Assembly: GCF_014334325.1 (NCBI RefSeq)
Contig: NZ_JACSET010000016.1
Location: 1 to 44,086 of the forward strand
Direction of reading: 5' to 3'
Length of the DNA: 44,086 nucleotides
Source: Treponema sp. Marseille-Q4130
GTDB lineage: Bacteria; Spirochaetota; Spirochaetia; Treponematales; Treponemataceae
Below the pieces are notes generated by a model, which saw only the letters and a list, made by a program, of their open reading frames with translations, was not told the DNA's origin and did not search any database. A program made the translations under genes and the position numbers. Shown here in pieces: positions 1 through 7,167 of this stretch. Position 1 is the stretch's first letter. Every line of letters begins with the position of its first letter.

Positions 1-115
1 TGCCCGGTGGCCATAGCGGGGAGGAAATACCCGTTCCCATTCCGAACACGGAAGTCAAGCTCCCTTGCGCCGATGATACTGCTCTAAATGCGGGAAAGTA
101 GGCAGCTGCCGGGCT
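1..115 (+). rRNA. rrf: 5S ribosomal RNA
   Basis: The first bases (TGCCCGGTGGC) pair with the last ones (GCTGCCGGGC, 105-114) to form 5S helix I, and the internal block CCCATTCCGAACACGG (36-51) is the strongly conserved 5S loop region. The length, about 115 nt, is normal, so the gene is complete or lacks at most a base or two at the left edge. A run of eight T follows at 115-122 and a second T-rich tract ends at 133, so the closing helix plus the T-tract probably also acts as the terminator of an rRNA operon lying to the left. Confidence 0.95.
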
Positions 116-421
116 TTTTTTTCTTTAATTTTTTACTAACTTATTCGTGCGGAGGGTTATCTCATATGCCGCGTCGTAGCAAAGGGTATTAAAGCCGACT
201 GCAACCATCTTATGAGAACAACAACCTTGACGCTCTGCGTCGAGGTTGTTGATTTACACGCTCATTATAAAATTCGGGAAAATAATAACTAAACCGAGTA
301 CCGCGCCTCTATTGTCGCTGCAGCCTTACGTGCGCCGCACTTGCGAAGGTCAGGTTCCCGTTTTGCTTTCCGGCATGCTTTTCCTGCGGTGCATCATCGG
401 CTCATATCTGCGATGCCGGGC
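116..421. other. Intergenic stretch with a long perfect-type hairpin
   Basis: No supported gene lies here. The one clear element is a hairpin at 219-251: CAACAACCTTGACGC (219-233), a 3-nt TCT loop, then GCGTCGAGGTTGTTG (237-251). This is a 15-bp stem with a single G-T type mismatch. Neither side is followed by a T-run, so it is not a standard intrinsic terminator on either strand. It lies between the 5S gene and the 3' end of the convergent acyltransferase gene, where a transcription or processing barrier would make sense. Confidence 0.6.
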
Positions 422-1324
422 TTACTTTCGTCCTGCTGCGACCGCTTTGTGCCCTTCTTCCAAAATCGCCATGACGCGGTCGACTATCTTTTGCTTTGCG
501 TCTTCTTCGGTTTCGGGCAAACTCGCGAGCACGTCGCGCCGGAACTGTTTGCAATCCATGACGGGAGAGGCCGACAGCGTGATCGTATCGGTTTCGACTA
601 AATCCATCATCATATTGTCCGGAGCTTCCGGATTGATGCGGAGACAGTTGCCGTTGATCGACACGAGCAGCATCACGTCAAATAGACGCAGATAGCTGTC
701 GATTTCCCGAAGACCGCGTTTCGTTTCAGGCTTGCCCGGACGATAGCGCGTGCCGCTCGGAAACACGAGGATCGCCTGTCCCCTTTTTTTGCAATCGTCC
801 ATAGCGTGCATCGCCGCCAAATTGATTTTGCGTGCGCGCTTTTTTTCTTCTTCGATTTCCGTTTCAGACTGCGCATTCGCTTCGATTTTATCGAGGCTGC
901 GCGTCGGATAGATGACCACCCGTGTAAAGCCTTCAGCCCACGCGCGCACGATCGGATTTTCTTCATTGAGCTTCATACCGGCGACGGCGACGATCCGCTT
1001 CGATAAATCTTTCGCCCAGTCTTCACCTTGCTTTTCGAGCAGATAGCAGATTTCCGGCAAATCGAGATTTGTATAGTGTTCCATCAAAATGAGGCCGCTT
1101 TTGCCTTCTTCTGTTATCGCGCGGTAAAACGCTTTGAAGTTTTCGATATCGACGATCCCCGAGTCGGGAAGCATAACATCCGACAACAGTTGGTCCATGA
1201 TTTTCCGCGTCAAGGGATTCGCTTCCTGATATACGTTTTCTTCGTGGATCTTTGCCGCAGCGCGCGACGCTTCCGTAAGTTCGGCAAAATATTTTTTACA
1301 TTTTTCTGCGAGGGGTATTCCCAT
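422..1324 (-). CDS. Glycerol-3-phosphate acyltransferase-like protein
   Basis: A 300-residue protein with the two acyltransferase signatures: H83-Y-T-N-L-D88 (the HxxxxD catalytic motif) and FPSGTRYRPG at 188-197 (the phosphate-binding block, closer to the SGGRDRP form of soluble plastid/chlamydial glycerol-3-phosphate acyltransferases than to PlsC FPEGTRS). No membrane segment is evident. It would transfer an acyl chain to glycerol-3-phosphate in phospholipid synthesis. The ATG at 1322-1324 is chosen because AGGAG sits 8 nt upstream; an in-frame upstream extension exists but would swallow the promoter at 1374-1402. It could be an AGPAT acting on lysophosphatidic acid instead; the motif spelling favours GPAT. 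Confidence 0.75.
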   Translation of the reverse strand: MGIPLAEKCKKYFAELTEASRAAAKIHEENVYQEANPLTRKIMDQLLSDVMLPDSGIVDIENFKAFYRAITEEGKSGLILMEHYTNLDLPEICYLLEKQGEDWAKDLSKRIVAVAGMKLNEENPIVRAWAEGFTRVVIYPTRSLDKIEANAQSETEIEEEKKRARKINLAAMHAMDDCKKRGQAILVFPSGTRYRPGKPETKRGLREIDSYLRLFDVMLLVSINGNCLRINPEAPDNMMMDLVETDTITLSASPVMDCKQFRRDVLASLPETEEDAKQKIVDRVMAILEEGHKAVAAGRK

Positions 1325-1373
1325 GTAAGTCTCCTGATACTGAACTTCGGCACTGTACACCGATACTACCGCT

Positions 1374-1402
1374 ATAGTAAATTCGAAAGCGCAATATGTC
1401 AA
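1374..1402 (-). promoter_or_regulatory. Sigma-70 type promoter of the acyltransferase gene
   Basis: On the minus strand TTGACA (1397-1402), a 17-bp spacer and TACTAT (1374-1379). The -35 is perfect and the -10 is a good match. It lies about 50 nt upstream of the ATG at 1324, leaving a leader long enough for the AGGAG ribosome site. Confidence 0.7.
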
Positions 1403-1546
1403 CGCCGAAACAAAATCCGACAATTCAACCTGTTTTGTCATATTGTCGAAACCGCCGGATGACAGAACAATAACCCTTCGTGCTCTGCCAAAGACGCGAT
1501 CGAATTTTTCAGCGGTTTCAATTTTAATTAATAAGATTGATGTGAC

Positions 1547-2497
1547 TTAATAATACGCGATCGTAAAGCCGCCCGTCTTCGTAAAACCGAGCGCCGCGTA
1601 CGCTTTTTGCGCGGCTTCGTTTCCGTTCCGTGCGTAGAGCACCGGCAGCCGATTCGATGCGACGATTTTTTCGGCGAGCGTTTCGACGAGGAGCGATGCG
1701 CATCCTTTTCTTCTGAAATCGGGAACGGTGTACACCCCGCCTATCTGCACCCAGCGGATGCCGACGGCGTTCGTGTTCGCTTTTGCAGCTGCACCGCCGC
1801 GGGCGTTTTGCAGCGAGACGACATATTCGTTTTTTAAAATGCGTTCGAGGTTTTTTCGTGCCGCAGCGAGGTTTTGCGTTCTGCACGGAGGGATCACTTC
1901 TTCGGCTTCGTATGCGAGCTGCAGCGGCATGAGCGTATCCGCATCCCTTATACCGCATCGGACTATTTTAAATTTTTCACAACACGCTTTTTCGCCGGCT
2001 GCCGCCGCATTTTCCGAAATCGGATTTGCCGCAGCGCACTCCGTACGCATACCGCACATTTGCGGCTCTCCCCGTACCGCCGCATATCGTTCGCTTTTTG
2101 CTTCGAGATTTTTTAGCGCCGATTCGGAAAGCGTCATAAGCGCGTATTCGTTTACGTGCAGCGGCGTCCTGCCGATTTCGGCAAGAATTTTCATGATAAA
2201 GTGCGCCGCTTCGGCTTCACCGTTTACGCATGATATTTTCTTGTCCGACAAAAAAGCTTTCACGGAGGTACAAAAAGCTCCGTTGTTTTGCAAAGAGACG
2301 GCATTCGGGATGCACAGGAGCATTCTGCTTTTGACGCTTATGACGCCGAGCGTTTCGCGCGCATCGCTTTCGATTGTAAAGCTGTCGCCGCTTCCGAGCC
2401 GTAGATGTTCTACAAGCGATACGCAAGTGCGCTCGTGCTTTGCAAGGAAGGCGAGCGTTTCCGCTTTCTTTTTTTCATCGACCGGAATAAAGCGCAT
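1547..2497 (-). CDS. GNAT family N-acetyltransferase
   Basis: 316 residues. The C-terminal third is a recognisable GNAT fold: a beta strand followed by the acetyl-CoA pyrophosphate-binding loop R262-R-K-G-C-A267 and the helix after it, then NEAAQKAYAALGF (motif B region). The N-terminal 170 residues are not recognised; the size resembles two-domain GNAT proteins with a degenerate first domain. The alanine-rich middle (about 150-170) looks like a linker. The substrate cannot be told from sequence. The start at 2497 has GGAAGG 7 nt upstream. It is separated by 97 bp from the DUF711 gene upstream and by over 200 bp from the acyltransferase gene downstream, which has its own promoter. Confidence 0.75.
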   Translation of the reverse strand: MRFIPVDEKKKAETLAFLAKHERTCVSLVEHLRLGSGDSFTIESDARETLGVISVKSRMLLCIPNAVSLQNNGAFCTSVKAFLSDKKISCVNGEAEAAHFIMKILAEIGRTPLHVNEYALMTLSESALKNLEAKSERYAAVRGEPQMCGMRTECAAANPISENAAAAGEKACCEKFKIVRCGIRDADTLMPLQLAYEAEEVIPPCRTQNLAAARKNLERILKNEYVVSLQNARGGAAAKANTNAVGIRWVQIGGVYTVPDFRRKGCASLLVETLAEKIVASNRLPVLYARNGNEAAQKAYAALGFTKTGGFTIAYY

Positions 2498-2594
2498 AAA
2501 GATACCTTCCGATTTTTTCGCGTATCAATAAACGGCGACTCTTGCAAATTATTAATTTCAATTTCGAGTTTCCTAAAACTCGACGTTCGACTTA

Positions 2595-3956
2595 TTAATT
2601 TCTGAAGCTGTGAATGGGAGGGGGAATACGCCCGCCGCGATCGATGAATTCTTTGCAGCCGAACGAGTTGACCTCCATAACGGGCGCGCCGCCCAAAAGG
2701 CCGCCGAACTCAGCCCAATCGCCTGTCGTTTTTCCGGGAACGGGGATGACGCGTACTGCGGTCGTTTTGTTGTTGACCATGCCGATCGCGAGTTCATCCG
2801 CGATGATGCCGCTGATCGTCGATGCTGTCGTGTCGCCGGGGATCGCTATCATATCGAGGCCGACCGAACACACCGTCGTCATCGCTTCGAGTTTTTCGAG
2901 CGTAATCGAGTGCTCTTTTACCGCGCGGATCATCCCCTCGTCTTCCGACACGGGAATAAAGGCGCCCGAAAGACCGCCGACTTTCGTACTCGCCATAACG
3001 CCGCCTTTTTTTACCATATCGGTGAGCATAGCGAGAGCTGCCGTCGTACCGGGAGCGCCCGCACTTTCAAGGCCGCATTCTTCGAGGATGCGCGCGACCG
3101 AATCTCCGACGGCGGGAGTCGGCGCAAGCGACAGGTCGAGAATGCCGAATTCGACGCCGAGGCGATGCGCCGCTTCCGTTCCGACAAGCTGTCCCATGCG
3201 CGAAACTTTGAACGCCGTTTTTTTGATGCCGTCGGCAAGTTCATCGATAGGCTTTCCTTTGTATTCTTTTGCGGCGGCGAGAATGACGCCCGGTCCCGAA
3301 ACGCCGACGCTCAGTACCGCGTCCCCTTCTCCCGGGCCGTGAAAGGCGCCGGCCATAAAAGGATTGTCTTCCGGCGCGTTGCAGAACACGACGAGCTTTG
3401 CGCAGCCGATGCCGTCTTTTTCTTTCGTGCGCTCCGCCGTTTTTTTGACGATTTGTCCCATGAGCTTTACGGCGTCCATATTGATGCCGCTCTTCGTTGA
3501 ACCGAGATTGACCGACGAACACACCCGTTGGGTGCACGCAAGCGCTTCGGGGATCGAATCGATGAGGACGGCGTCTCCCGCAGTGATGCCCTTTTGCACG
3601 AGAGCCGAAAAGCCGCCGGCAAAATCGACGTCGAGTTCCTTTGCGGCTTTGTCAAGCGTTTCCGCCCACGCGACGTAATTTTGTTCGCCGCTCGCTTCCG
3701 CAATCATCGCAATCGGTGTGACCGCTATACGCTTGTTGATAATCGGCACTCCGAATTCCGCTTCGATTTCGCGGCCGACTTTGACGAGGTTTCCCGCCCG
3801 CTTCATAATTTTATCGTAGATGCGGTTTCGGCATTTTTTGCCGTCGTCTGAAATGCAGTCCCGCAGTGAAATGCCCATGGTGATCGCGCGGATGTCGAGC
3901 TTTTGCCGCATAAACATATTGACAGTCTGTTCGATTTCGGTCGCTGAAAAAATCAT
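2595..3956 (-). CDS. DUF711 (UPF0210) family protein
   Basis: 453 residues, the normal full length for this family, with the typical opening (an Ile-rich start leading to a conserved [14 protein letters not shown] stretch at about 20-33) and the glycine-rich C-terminal half. Family members fold like the pyruvate formate-lyase barrel but lack the glycyl-radical apparatus; their reaction is not established, so none is assigned here. There is no ribosome site before the ATG. Instead a -10 hexamer ends 6 nt upstream (see the promoter entry), so a leaderless transcript is likely. Cytosolic; no signal peptide. Confidence 0.85.
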   Translation of the reverse strand: MIFSATEIEQTVNMFMRQKLDIRAITMGISLRDCISDDGKKCRNRIYDKIMKRAGNLVKVGREIEAEFGVPIINKRIAVTPIAMIAEASGEQNYVAWAETLDKAAKELDVDFAGGFSALVQKGITAGDAVLIDSIPEALACTQRVCSSVNLGSTKSGINMDAVKLMGQIVKKTAERTKEKDGIGCAKLVVFCNAPEDNPFMAGAFHGPGEGDAVLSVGVSGPGVILAAAKEYKGKPIDELADGIKKTAFKVSRMGQLVGTEAAHRLGVEFGILDLSLAPTPAVGDSVARILEECGLESAGAPGTTAALAMLTDMVKKGGVMASTKVGGLSGAFIPVSEDEGMIRAVKEHSITLEKLEAMTTVCSVGLDMIAIPGDTTASTISGIIADELAIGMVNNKTTAVRVIPVPGKTTGDWAEFGGLLGGAPVMEVNSFGCKEFIDRGGRIPPPIHSFRN

Positions 3957-3962
3957 AGAGGT

Positions 3963-3991
3963 ATTTTAGCAGTTGGCGAAAATAAAGTAAA
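3963..3991 (-). promoter_or_regulatory. Promoter of the DUF711 gene, abutting its ATG
   Basis: Minus strand TTTACT (3986-3991), 17-bp spacer, TAAAAT (3963-3968). The -10 ends 6 nt before the ATG at 3956, so transcription would begin at or beside the start codon. No Shine-Dalgarno sequence lies between them. Confidence 0.55.
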
Positions 3992-4165
3992 TCGGAACGC
4001 ATACAAGATGCACGCGTATGAACGATACGGCTTTCCTGCTTCGTGTTCCTGTTCGTTAAGAATTTCTTCAAAAAACTCCGAAATCGCACTATTTCCGCGA
4101 TTTATATAGCGGAGGTACGATAACAAGCATCGACTGAAATAGCGCCTCCGCTAAAGTCCGGAGAC

Positions 4166-4190
4166 GAAAAACGCCGAGCGTTTTTCTTTT
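4166..4190. terminator. Terminator-like hairpin
   Basis: GAAAAACGC (4166-4174), CGA loop, GCGTTTTTC (4178-4186), then TTTT. A 9-bp perfect stem with a T-run on the plus strand; A-richness on the left means it could also work weakly on the minus strand. It begins the structured stretch between the DUF711 gene and the transposase remnant. Confidence 0.45.
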
Positions 4191-4203
4191 GTAGGAGACA
4201 CTC

Positions 4204-4436
4204 GCGATTTCTGCGCATTGCTCGAAATCGCAGCGTTCTTATCTCGAGTTTGCGTTGCAAACTCGCCGATTGAACGTGTGCGCTCCGCTCGAAACGGCGC
4301 GCTGACGCGCTTGTTGCGAGATACACGCACAGAAAAAACTTTTTCGGAAGTTGATTCGAAGTCCGCGAAAGCGGACACGTAGAATCGGTTCTTTGCAGAA
4401 CGAGCCGGAGGCTCTAACTTCCTGTAAAAGTTTTTT
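4204..4436. other. Dense cluster of inverted repeats ending in a branched fold
   Basis: The roughly 480-bp gap 3957-4441 carries no intact gene but many stems: GCGATTTC/GAAATCGC (4204-4211, 4224-4231), CGAGTTTGC/GCAAACTCG with a 3-nt loop (4245-4265), and a large outer stem in which AAAAAACTTTT (4333-4343) and GGAAGTT (4346-4352) pair with AACTTCC (4416-4422) and AAAAGTTTTTT (4426-4436). Inside that outer stem sit three further hairpins: GTCCGC/GCGGAC within GATTC/GAATC (4353-4385), GTTCT/AGAAC (4388-4401), and GAGCC/GGCTC (4402-4414). The result is a four-way branched structure. It could be a structured RNA, a transposon end or a short mobile repeat. It directly precedes a transposase remnant. 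Confidence 0.55.
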
Positions 4437-4441
4437 GAGAG

Positions 4442-4717
4442 GTGATGAATATGTTAATTGCCGAGTACGATTACGATGTGGACATCGCCGTGCAGAGAGA
4501 AGAAGAAAGAGAAATCGCATTGCAGGAAGGTATTGTGCAGGGTGAAGCGAAAGGTTTTTCGCTGGGCATCGCACAGGGAAAGCTCGAGGGCATTTCCGAA
4601 GGCTCATACAAAGCAAAGCTTGAAACGGCAAAATTGATGAAACATACGAATTGCAAACGTGATTTTATTATGCAAATGACCGGTCTTACCAAAGAAGAAG
4701 TGGAATCGATCAGCTGA
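4442..4717 (+). pseudogene. C-terminal remnant of an Rpn/PD-(D/E)XK family transposase-like nuclease
   Basis: About 90 residues survive. The segment with repeated E-G-x-x-x-G turns (about residues 30-55: EGIVQGEAKG, AQGKLEGISEG) followed by a short helix pair and a TGLTKEEVESI ending is the characteristic tail of Rpn-type recombination-promoting nucleases/putative transposases. The whole N-terminal nuclease domain, with its D-ExK centre, is missing and replaced by the inverted-repeat cluster at 4204-4436. The reading frame is intact and an ATG at 4451 has GAGAGG upstream, so the fragment may still be translated, but it cannot be a nuclease. Confidence 0.65.
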
Positions 4718-4779
4718 ACCGGCAACGGTGTTTAAGCAATTTTTTTACGGGGGTGTCGGCCTGCCTCTATAAAGGCGTC

Positions 4780-5619
4780 TTACGCGAGAGTTCCTCCGAA
4801 GGGGATCGCGAGCATTTTGCAAAACGCCTCGTAATACGCTTTCGCCTTATCGTCCGAAATGCCGGTAACGAAAAACGATTCGTCGGGCACGTCCGAAAGA
4901 AAATCGGCTGTTGCAGTGAAAATATTTTCGTTTCTCTTTTTTCCCGAATGAATAAAATCGCCGTGTACTTCGATCGCATGACGCGCAACGCCGTCGCGCG
5001 AATCGACGACGTTTACGTTTTTTCCCGCAGCCTTTTGCATGATATCCGCAAGATGCGTAAAATGCGTACAGCCGAGCACAATCGTGTCGCAGCCCTTTTC
5101 CGCAAAATAATCGACCGCCGGCATAACCGCGCGCATCTTTTCGTTTTCGTCGGCGGTAACAAGCTTCCGTTCGATAAACGAAACGAGGTCGGCATCTCCG
5201 CGCGAATATATCGTACAGCCGGATGCGAAACCTTTTTCGAGCTCGCGTATGTATGCGTCGCGCACGGTCGCGTTCGTCGCAAGCAAACCGATTTTTTTAT
5301 TTTTCGTCACCGAAGCGGCGAGCTTTATCGCAGGCACCGTACCGATAAACGGCACGGAGGGAAAGCGTTCGCGAAGGGAGGCGAGGGCGGAAACGGAAAT
5401 CGTATTGCACGCAACGACGATCGTTTCCGGACGCCACGTGTCGATGATGCGCGAAACGGCAGCCGTCGAGTATTCGATTATTTCGGGAACGGTTTTTTCT
5501 CCGTACGGAAAATGCACGGTATCGGCAAGGTAGACGCAAGTCGCGTCGGGAGCAAACCGTTTGAGACGAAGCATATAGGGGATGCCGCCGGTACCCGAAT
5601 CTAAAAACGCAAAATTCAT
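4780..5619 (-). CDS. murI: Glutamate racemase
   Basis: 279 residues from the ATG at 5617-5619. It interconverts L- and D-glutamate for peptidoglycan precursor synthesis in the cytosol. The opening LDSGTGG (6-12), the first catalytic cysteine in VACNT (C71) and the second in LGCTH (C184) are all present, as is PYGEK (38-42), which binds substrate. A longer frame exists upstream, but homologues start at this Met. The start overlaps the stop of the upstream zinc-ribbon gene as ATGA, so the two are translationally coupled. No clear terminator follows. Confidence 0.95.
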   Translation of the reverse strand: MNFAFLDSGTGGIPYMLRLKRFAPDATCVYLADTVHFPYGEKTVPEIIEYSTAAVSRIIDTWRPETIVVACNTISVSALASLRERFPSVPFIGTVPAIKLAASVTKNKKIGLLATNATVRDAYIRELEKGFASGCTIYSRGDADLVSFIERKLVTADENEKMRAVMPAVDYFAEKGCDTIVLGCTHFTHLADIMQKAAGKNVNVVDSRDGVARHAIEVHGDFIHSGKKRNENIFTATADFLSDVPDESFFVTGISDDKAKAYYEAFCKMLAIPFGGTLA

Positions 5620-5900
5620 AACACGATACCGCCGAATAAACTGTTGAACGCATCGCGCGCTTTTGCCGCCTTGTCGCCGCCGGATGCAAAATCGGTGCGC
5701 GGTGAAAACGCTGCGCAAAAGTTCGCCCTTTCTTTGTCGGCTACAAGTTCTTCCACGGTTTCCCGGCAATCGTAATGCACACCCGGCGAATAAAACGTAC
5801 AGTTGCGGCAGACATGCAAATCGGCTCCGCAAAATTCACATACCGATGTCCTGAATATTTTTTCGGAACTGCGTATCGCGCGCTTGCACTTCCAACACAT
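5616..5900 (-). CDS. Small zinc-ribbon protein
   Basis: 94 residues from the ATG at 5898-5900. Four paired cysteines near the start (CWKC, CEFC) form a zinc ribbon and two more motifs (HVCRNC, HYDCRE) add cysteine and histidine ligands. The sequence then has the conserved DKERANFC stretch seen in short bacterial proteins of unknown function. The first part resembles rubredoxin-type ribbons, so a metal-binding or protein-binding role is inferred. It shares an ATGA junction with murI. A TTG 36 nt further upstream is in frame, but it lies inside the promoter, so the ATG is preferred. No Shine-Dalgarno sequence is present. Confidence 0.65.
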   Translation of the reverse strand: MCWKCKRAIRSSEKIFRTSVCEFCGADLHVCRNCTFYSPGVHYDCRETVEELVADKERANFCAAFSPRTDFASGGDKAAKARDAFNSLFGGIVL

Positions 5901-5907
5901 GGAATCG

Positions 5908-5936
5908 ATTGTAATCGTTTGACTAAACAAACGCAA
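5908..5936 (-). promoter_or_regulatory. Promoter of the zinc-ribbon/murI operon
   Basis: Minus strand TTGCGT (5931-5936), 17 bp, TACAAT (5908-5913), ending 7 nt before the ATG. It overlaps the divergent promoter at 5919-5947, so polymerases on the two may compete. Confidence 0.5.
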
Positions 5937-5947
5937 TAGCGTACGAT
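5919..5947 (+). promoter_or_regulatory. Promoter of the pentapeptide-repeat gene
   Basis: TTGACT (5919-5924), 17 bp, TACGAT (5942-5947), then exactly 6 nt to the ATG at 5954. No Shine-Dalgarno sequence fits in that gap, so a leaderless transcript is the natural reading. It overlaps the opposing promoter of the zinc-ribbon gene. Confidence 0.55.
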
Positions 5948-5953
5948 AAAACC

Positions 5954-6619
5954 ATGTTTACGCTGAACAAGTGCTTCGTTCACTCGTGCAAAAATCTTTC
6001 GCTTTCCGTCTTCGATGAAACGAACGGTATGACCGAAGAACGCGGATACTGTCTCAACCACACGCCCGATCCCGGCCGCGCAAAAAGATCGATTTACGAT
6101 TATATTAAAACGCACGACGTCATAGTCGGTTTAAACGCCGCAGGCATTATGTTCCGTGACATCGATTTATCGAATAAGCGATTTTACGGCTGCAATTTTC
6201 AGCACTGCACGTTTACCGATCTCCGCTCGGAAGGTTTGCGCGGCAAACTGTGCATGTTCGATTTTGCAACATTCGCCGACTGCATGCTCGCCGGTTCCAC
6301 TATGCAGTTTACGTCGTTCGCCTGCTGTACCTTTTCGCACACGATATTCACCGGCAGCGACATGGTGCAAAACAATTTCAACGGCGTGCAGGCCTTTCAA
6401 TCATCGTTCGACGATTCGGACTTGTACAATTCGCGCTTTATCGGTGCGCGCCTCGTCGACACATCGCTTAGAAATTGCAATATCAAAAACACTCTTTTTC
6501 TCGAATGCTCGTGCGAAAACGTTTCAATGAAAATGTCGAACACGAGGGAAGCCGTTTTCGACCGTAAGGGCAGCGAACTTTTTCAGGGAATCGCGCCGAA
6601 GATGAGGGGCGGTATATGA
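5954..6619 (+). CDS. Pentapeptide-repeat protein
   Basis: 221 residues. From about residue 65 onward the sequence follows the A(D/N)LxX period: phenylalanine or leucine every fifth residue (for example FRDIDLSNKRFYGCNFQHC spanning 67-85, then FDFATF, FTSFAC, FNGVQAF). This predicts a right-handed quadrilateral beta helix. The first 50 residues hold several cysteines (C8, C12, C33) and a CxxH, possibly a metal site. There is no signal peptide. Function is not known; some family members bind gyrase, but nothing here shows that. It shares an ATGA junction with the following metallo-hydrolase, so the two are probably one operon. Confidence 0.8.
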   Translation: MFTLNKCFVHSCKNLSLSVFDETNGMTEERGYCLNHTPDPGRAKRSIYDYIKTHDVIVGLNAAGIMFRDIDLSNKRFYGCNFQHCTFTDLRSEGLRGKLCMFDFATFADCMLAGSTMQFTSFACCTFSHTIFTGSDMVQNNFNGVQAFQSSFDDSDLYNSRFIGARLVDTSLRNCNIKNTLFLECSCENVSMKMSNTREAVFDRKGSELFQGIAPKMRGGI

Positions 6620-7167
6620 AAATATATTTTCATCTCAACATCGGCGGATTTTCAAACTGTTACATCATCGAAAACGAATTTAACAAAGAAGCGATTATCA
6701 TCGACCCCGGCAAAATCACGGACGATATCATCAAGCGCATCGAAGACGAATCGTATAAACTCGCGGGTGTCTTTATCACGCACAATCACGGAAGTCACGT
6801 ACACGGCCTAAAAACGCTGCGCAAAATATATACGCCCGCCGTCTATGCGGCCGATTGGGAAGTGGCGGGAAACGACACGCACGTCATCACCGGCGACGGG
6901 AAAATCCGCATCGCAGGTTTTACGGTGCGCTACATGGCGCTGCCCGGTCACACCGCCGATTCCATGGTCTACAAAATCGGCAACGTCCTTTTTACCGGCG
7001 ACAGCCTCTCCGCCGGAAAAATCGGAAGCACGAACAGCAGCTATTCCGATTTCGTACTCCGGAAAAACATCGAACAAAAAATCCTGTCTGAAAACGACGC
7101 GACCGTCATCATGCCGGGACACGGGCCGCCGACCTGCGTCGGTGCGGAACGCATGTTCATCGTATGA
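6616..7167 (+). CDS. Metallo-beta-lactamase-fold hydrolase with altered metal motif
   Basis: 183 residues, the size of glyoxalase II-like single-domain members. Visible metal ligands are H56, H58 and H61 in THNHGSHVHG, H112 in PGHTADS, D129 in FTGDSL and H169 in MPGHG. The usual motif is HxHxDH; here the aspartate is replaced by S60, removing a zinc-2 ligand and the usual general base. The other ligands are intact, so either one metal is bound or the second site is rebuilt. The likely reaction is thioester or ester hydrolysis, but the substrate is unknown. Coupled to the pentapeptide-repeat gene by ATGA; its 3' end overlaps the convergent gene by 11 bp. Confidence 0.8.
   Translation: MKIYFHLNIGGFSNCYIIENEFNKEAIIIDPGKITDDIIKRIEDESYKLAGVFITHNHGSHVHGLKTLRKIYTPAVYAADWEVAGNDTHVITGDGKIRIAGFTVRYMALPGHTADSMVYKIGNVLFTGDSLSAGKIGSTNSSYSDFVLRKNIEQKILSENDATVIMPGHGPPTCVGAERMFIV

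Noticed and set aside
123-215. tRNA gene after the 5S gene
   Set aside because: No cloverleaf can be built and no CCA/TTC arm pattern is present.
1028-1462. Plus-strand reading frame opposite the acyltransferase gene
   Set aside because: Shadow of the acyltransferase frame: it is antisense to a gene with clear catalytic motifs and has no ribosome site or family.
2610-3500. 296-codon plus-strand frame opposite DUF711
   Set aside because: Arg/His-rich composition typical of antisense frames in this GC range, fully inside a well-supported gene.
4780-5832. Longer glutamate racemase start upstream of 5619
   Set aside because: The extension lies within the zinc-ribbon gene and is Arg/Cys-rich; homologues begin near the MNFAFLDSGTGG start.
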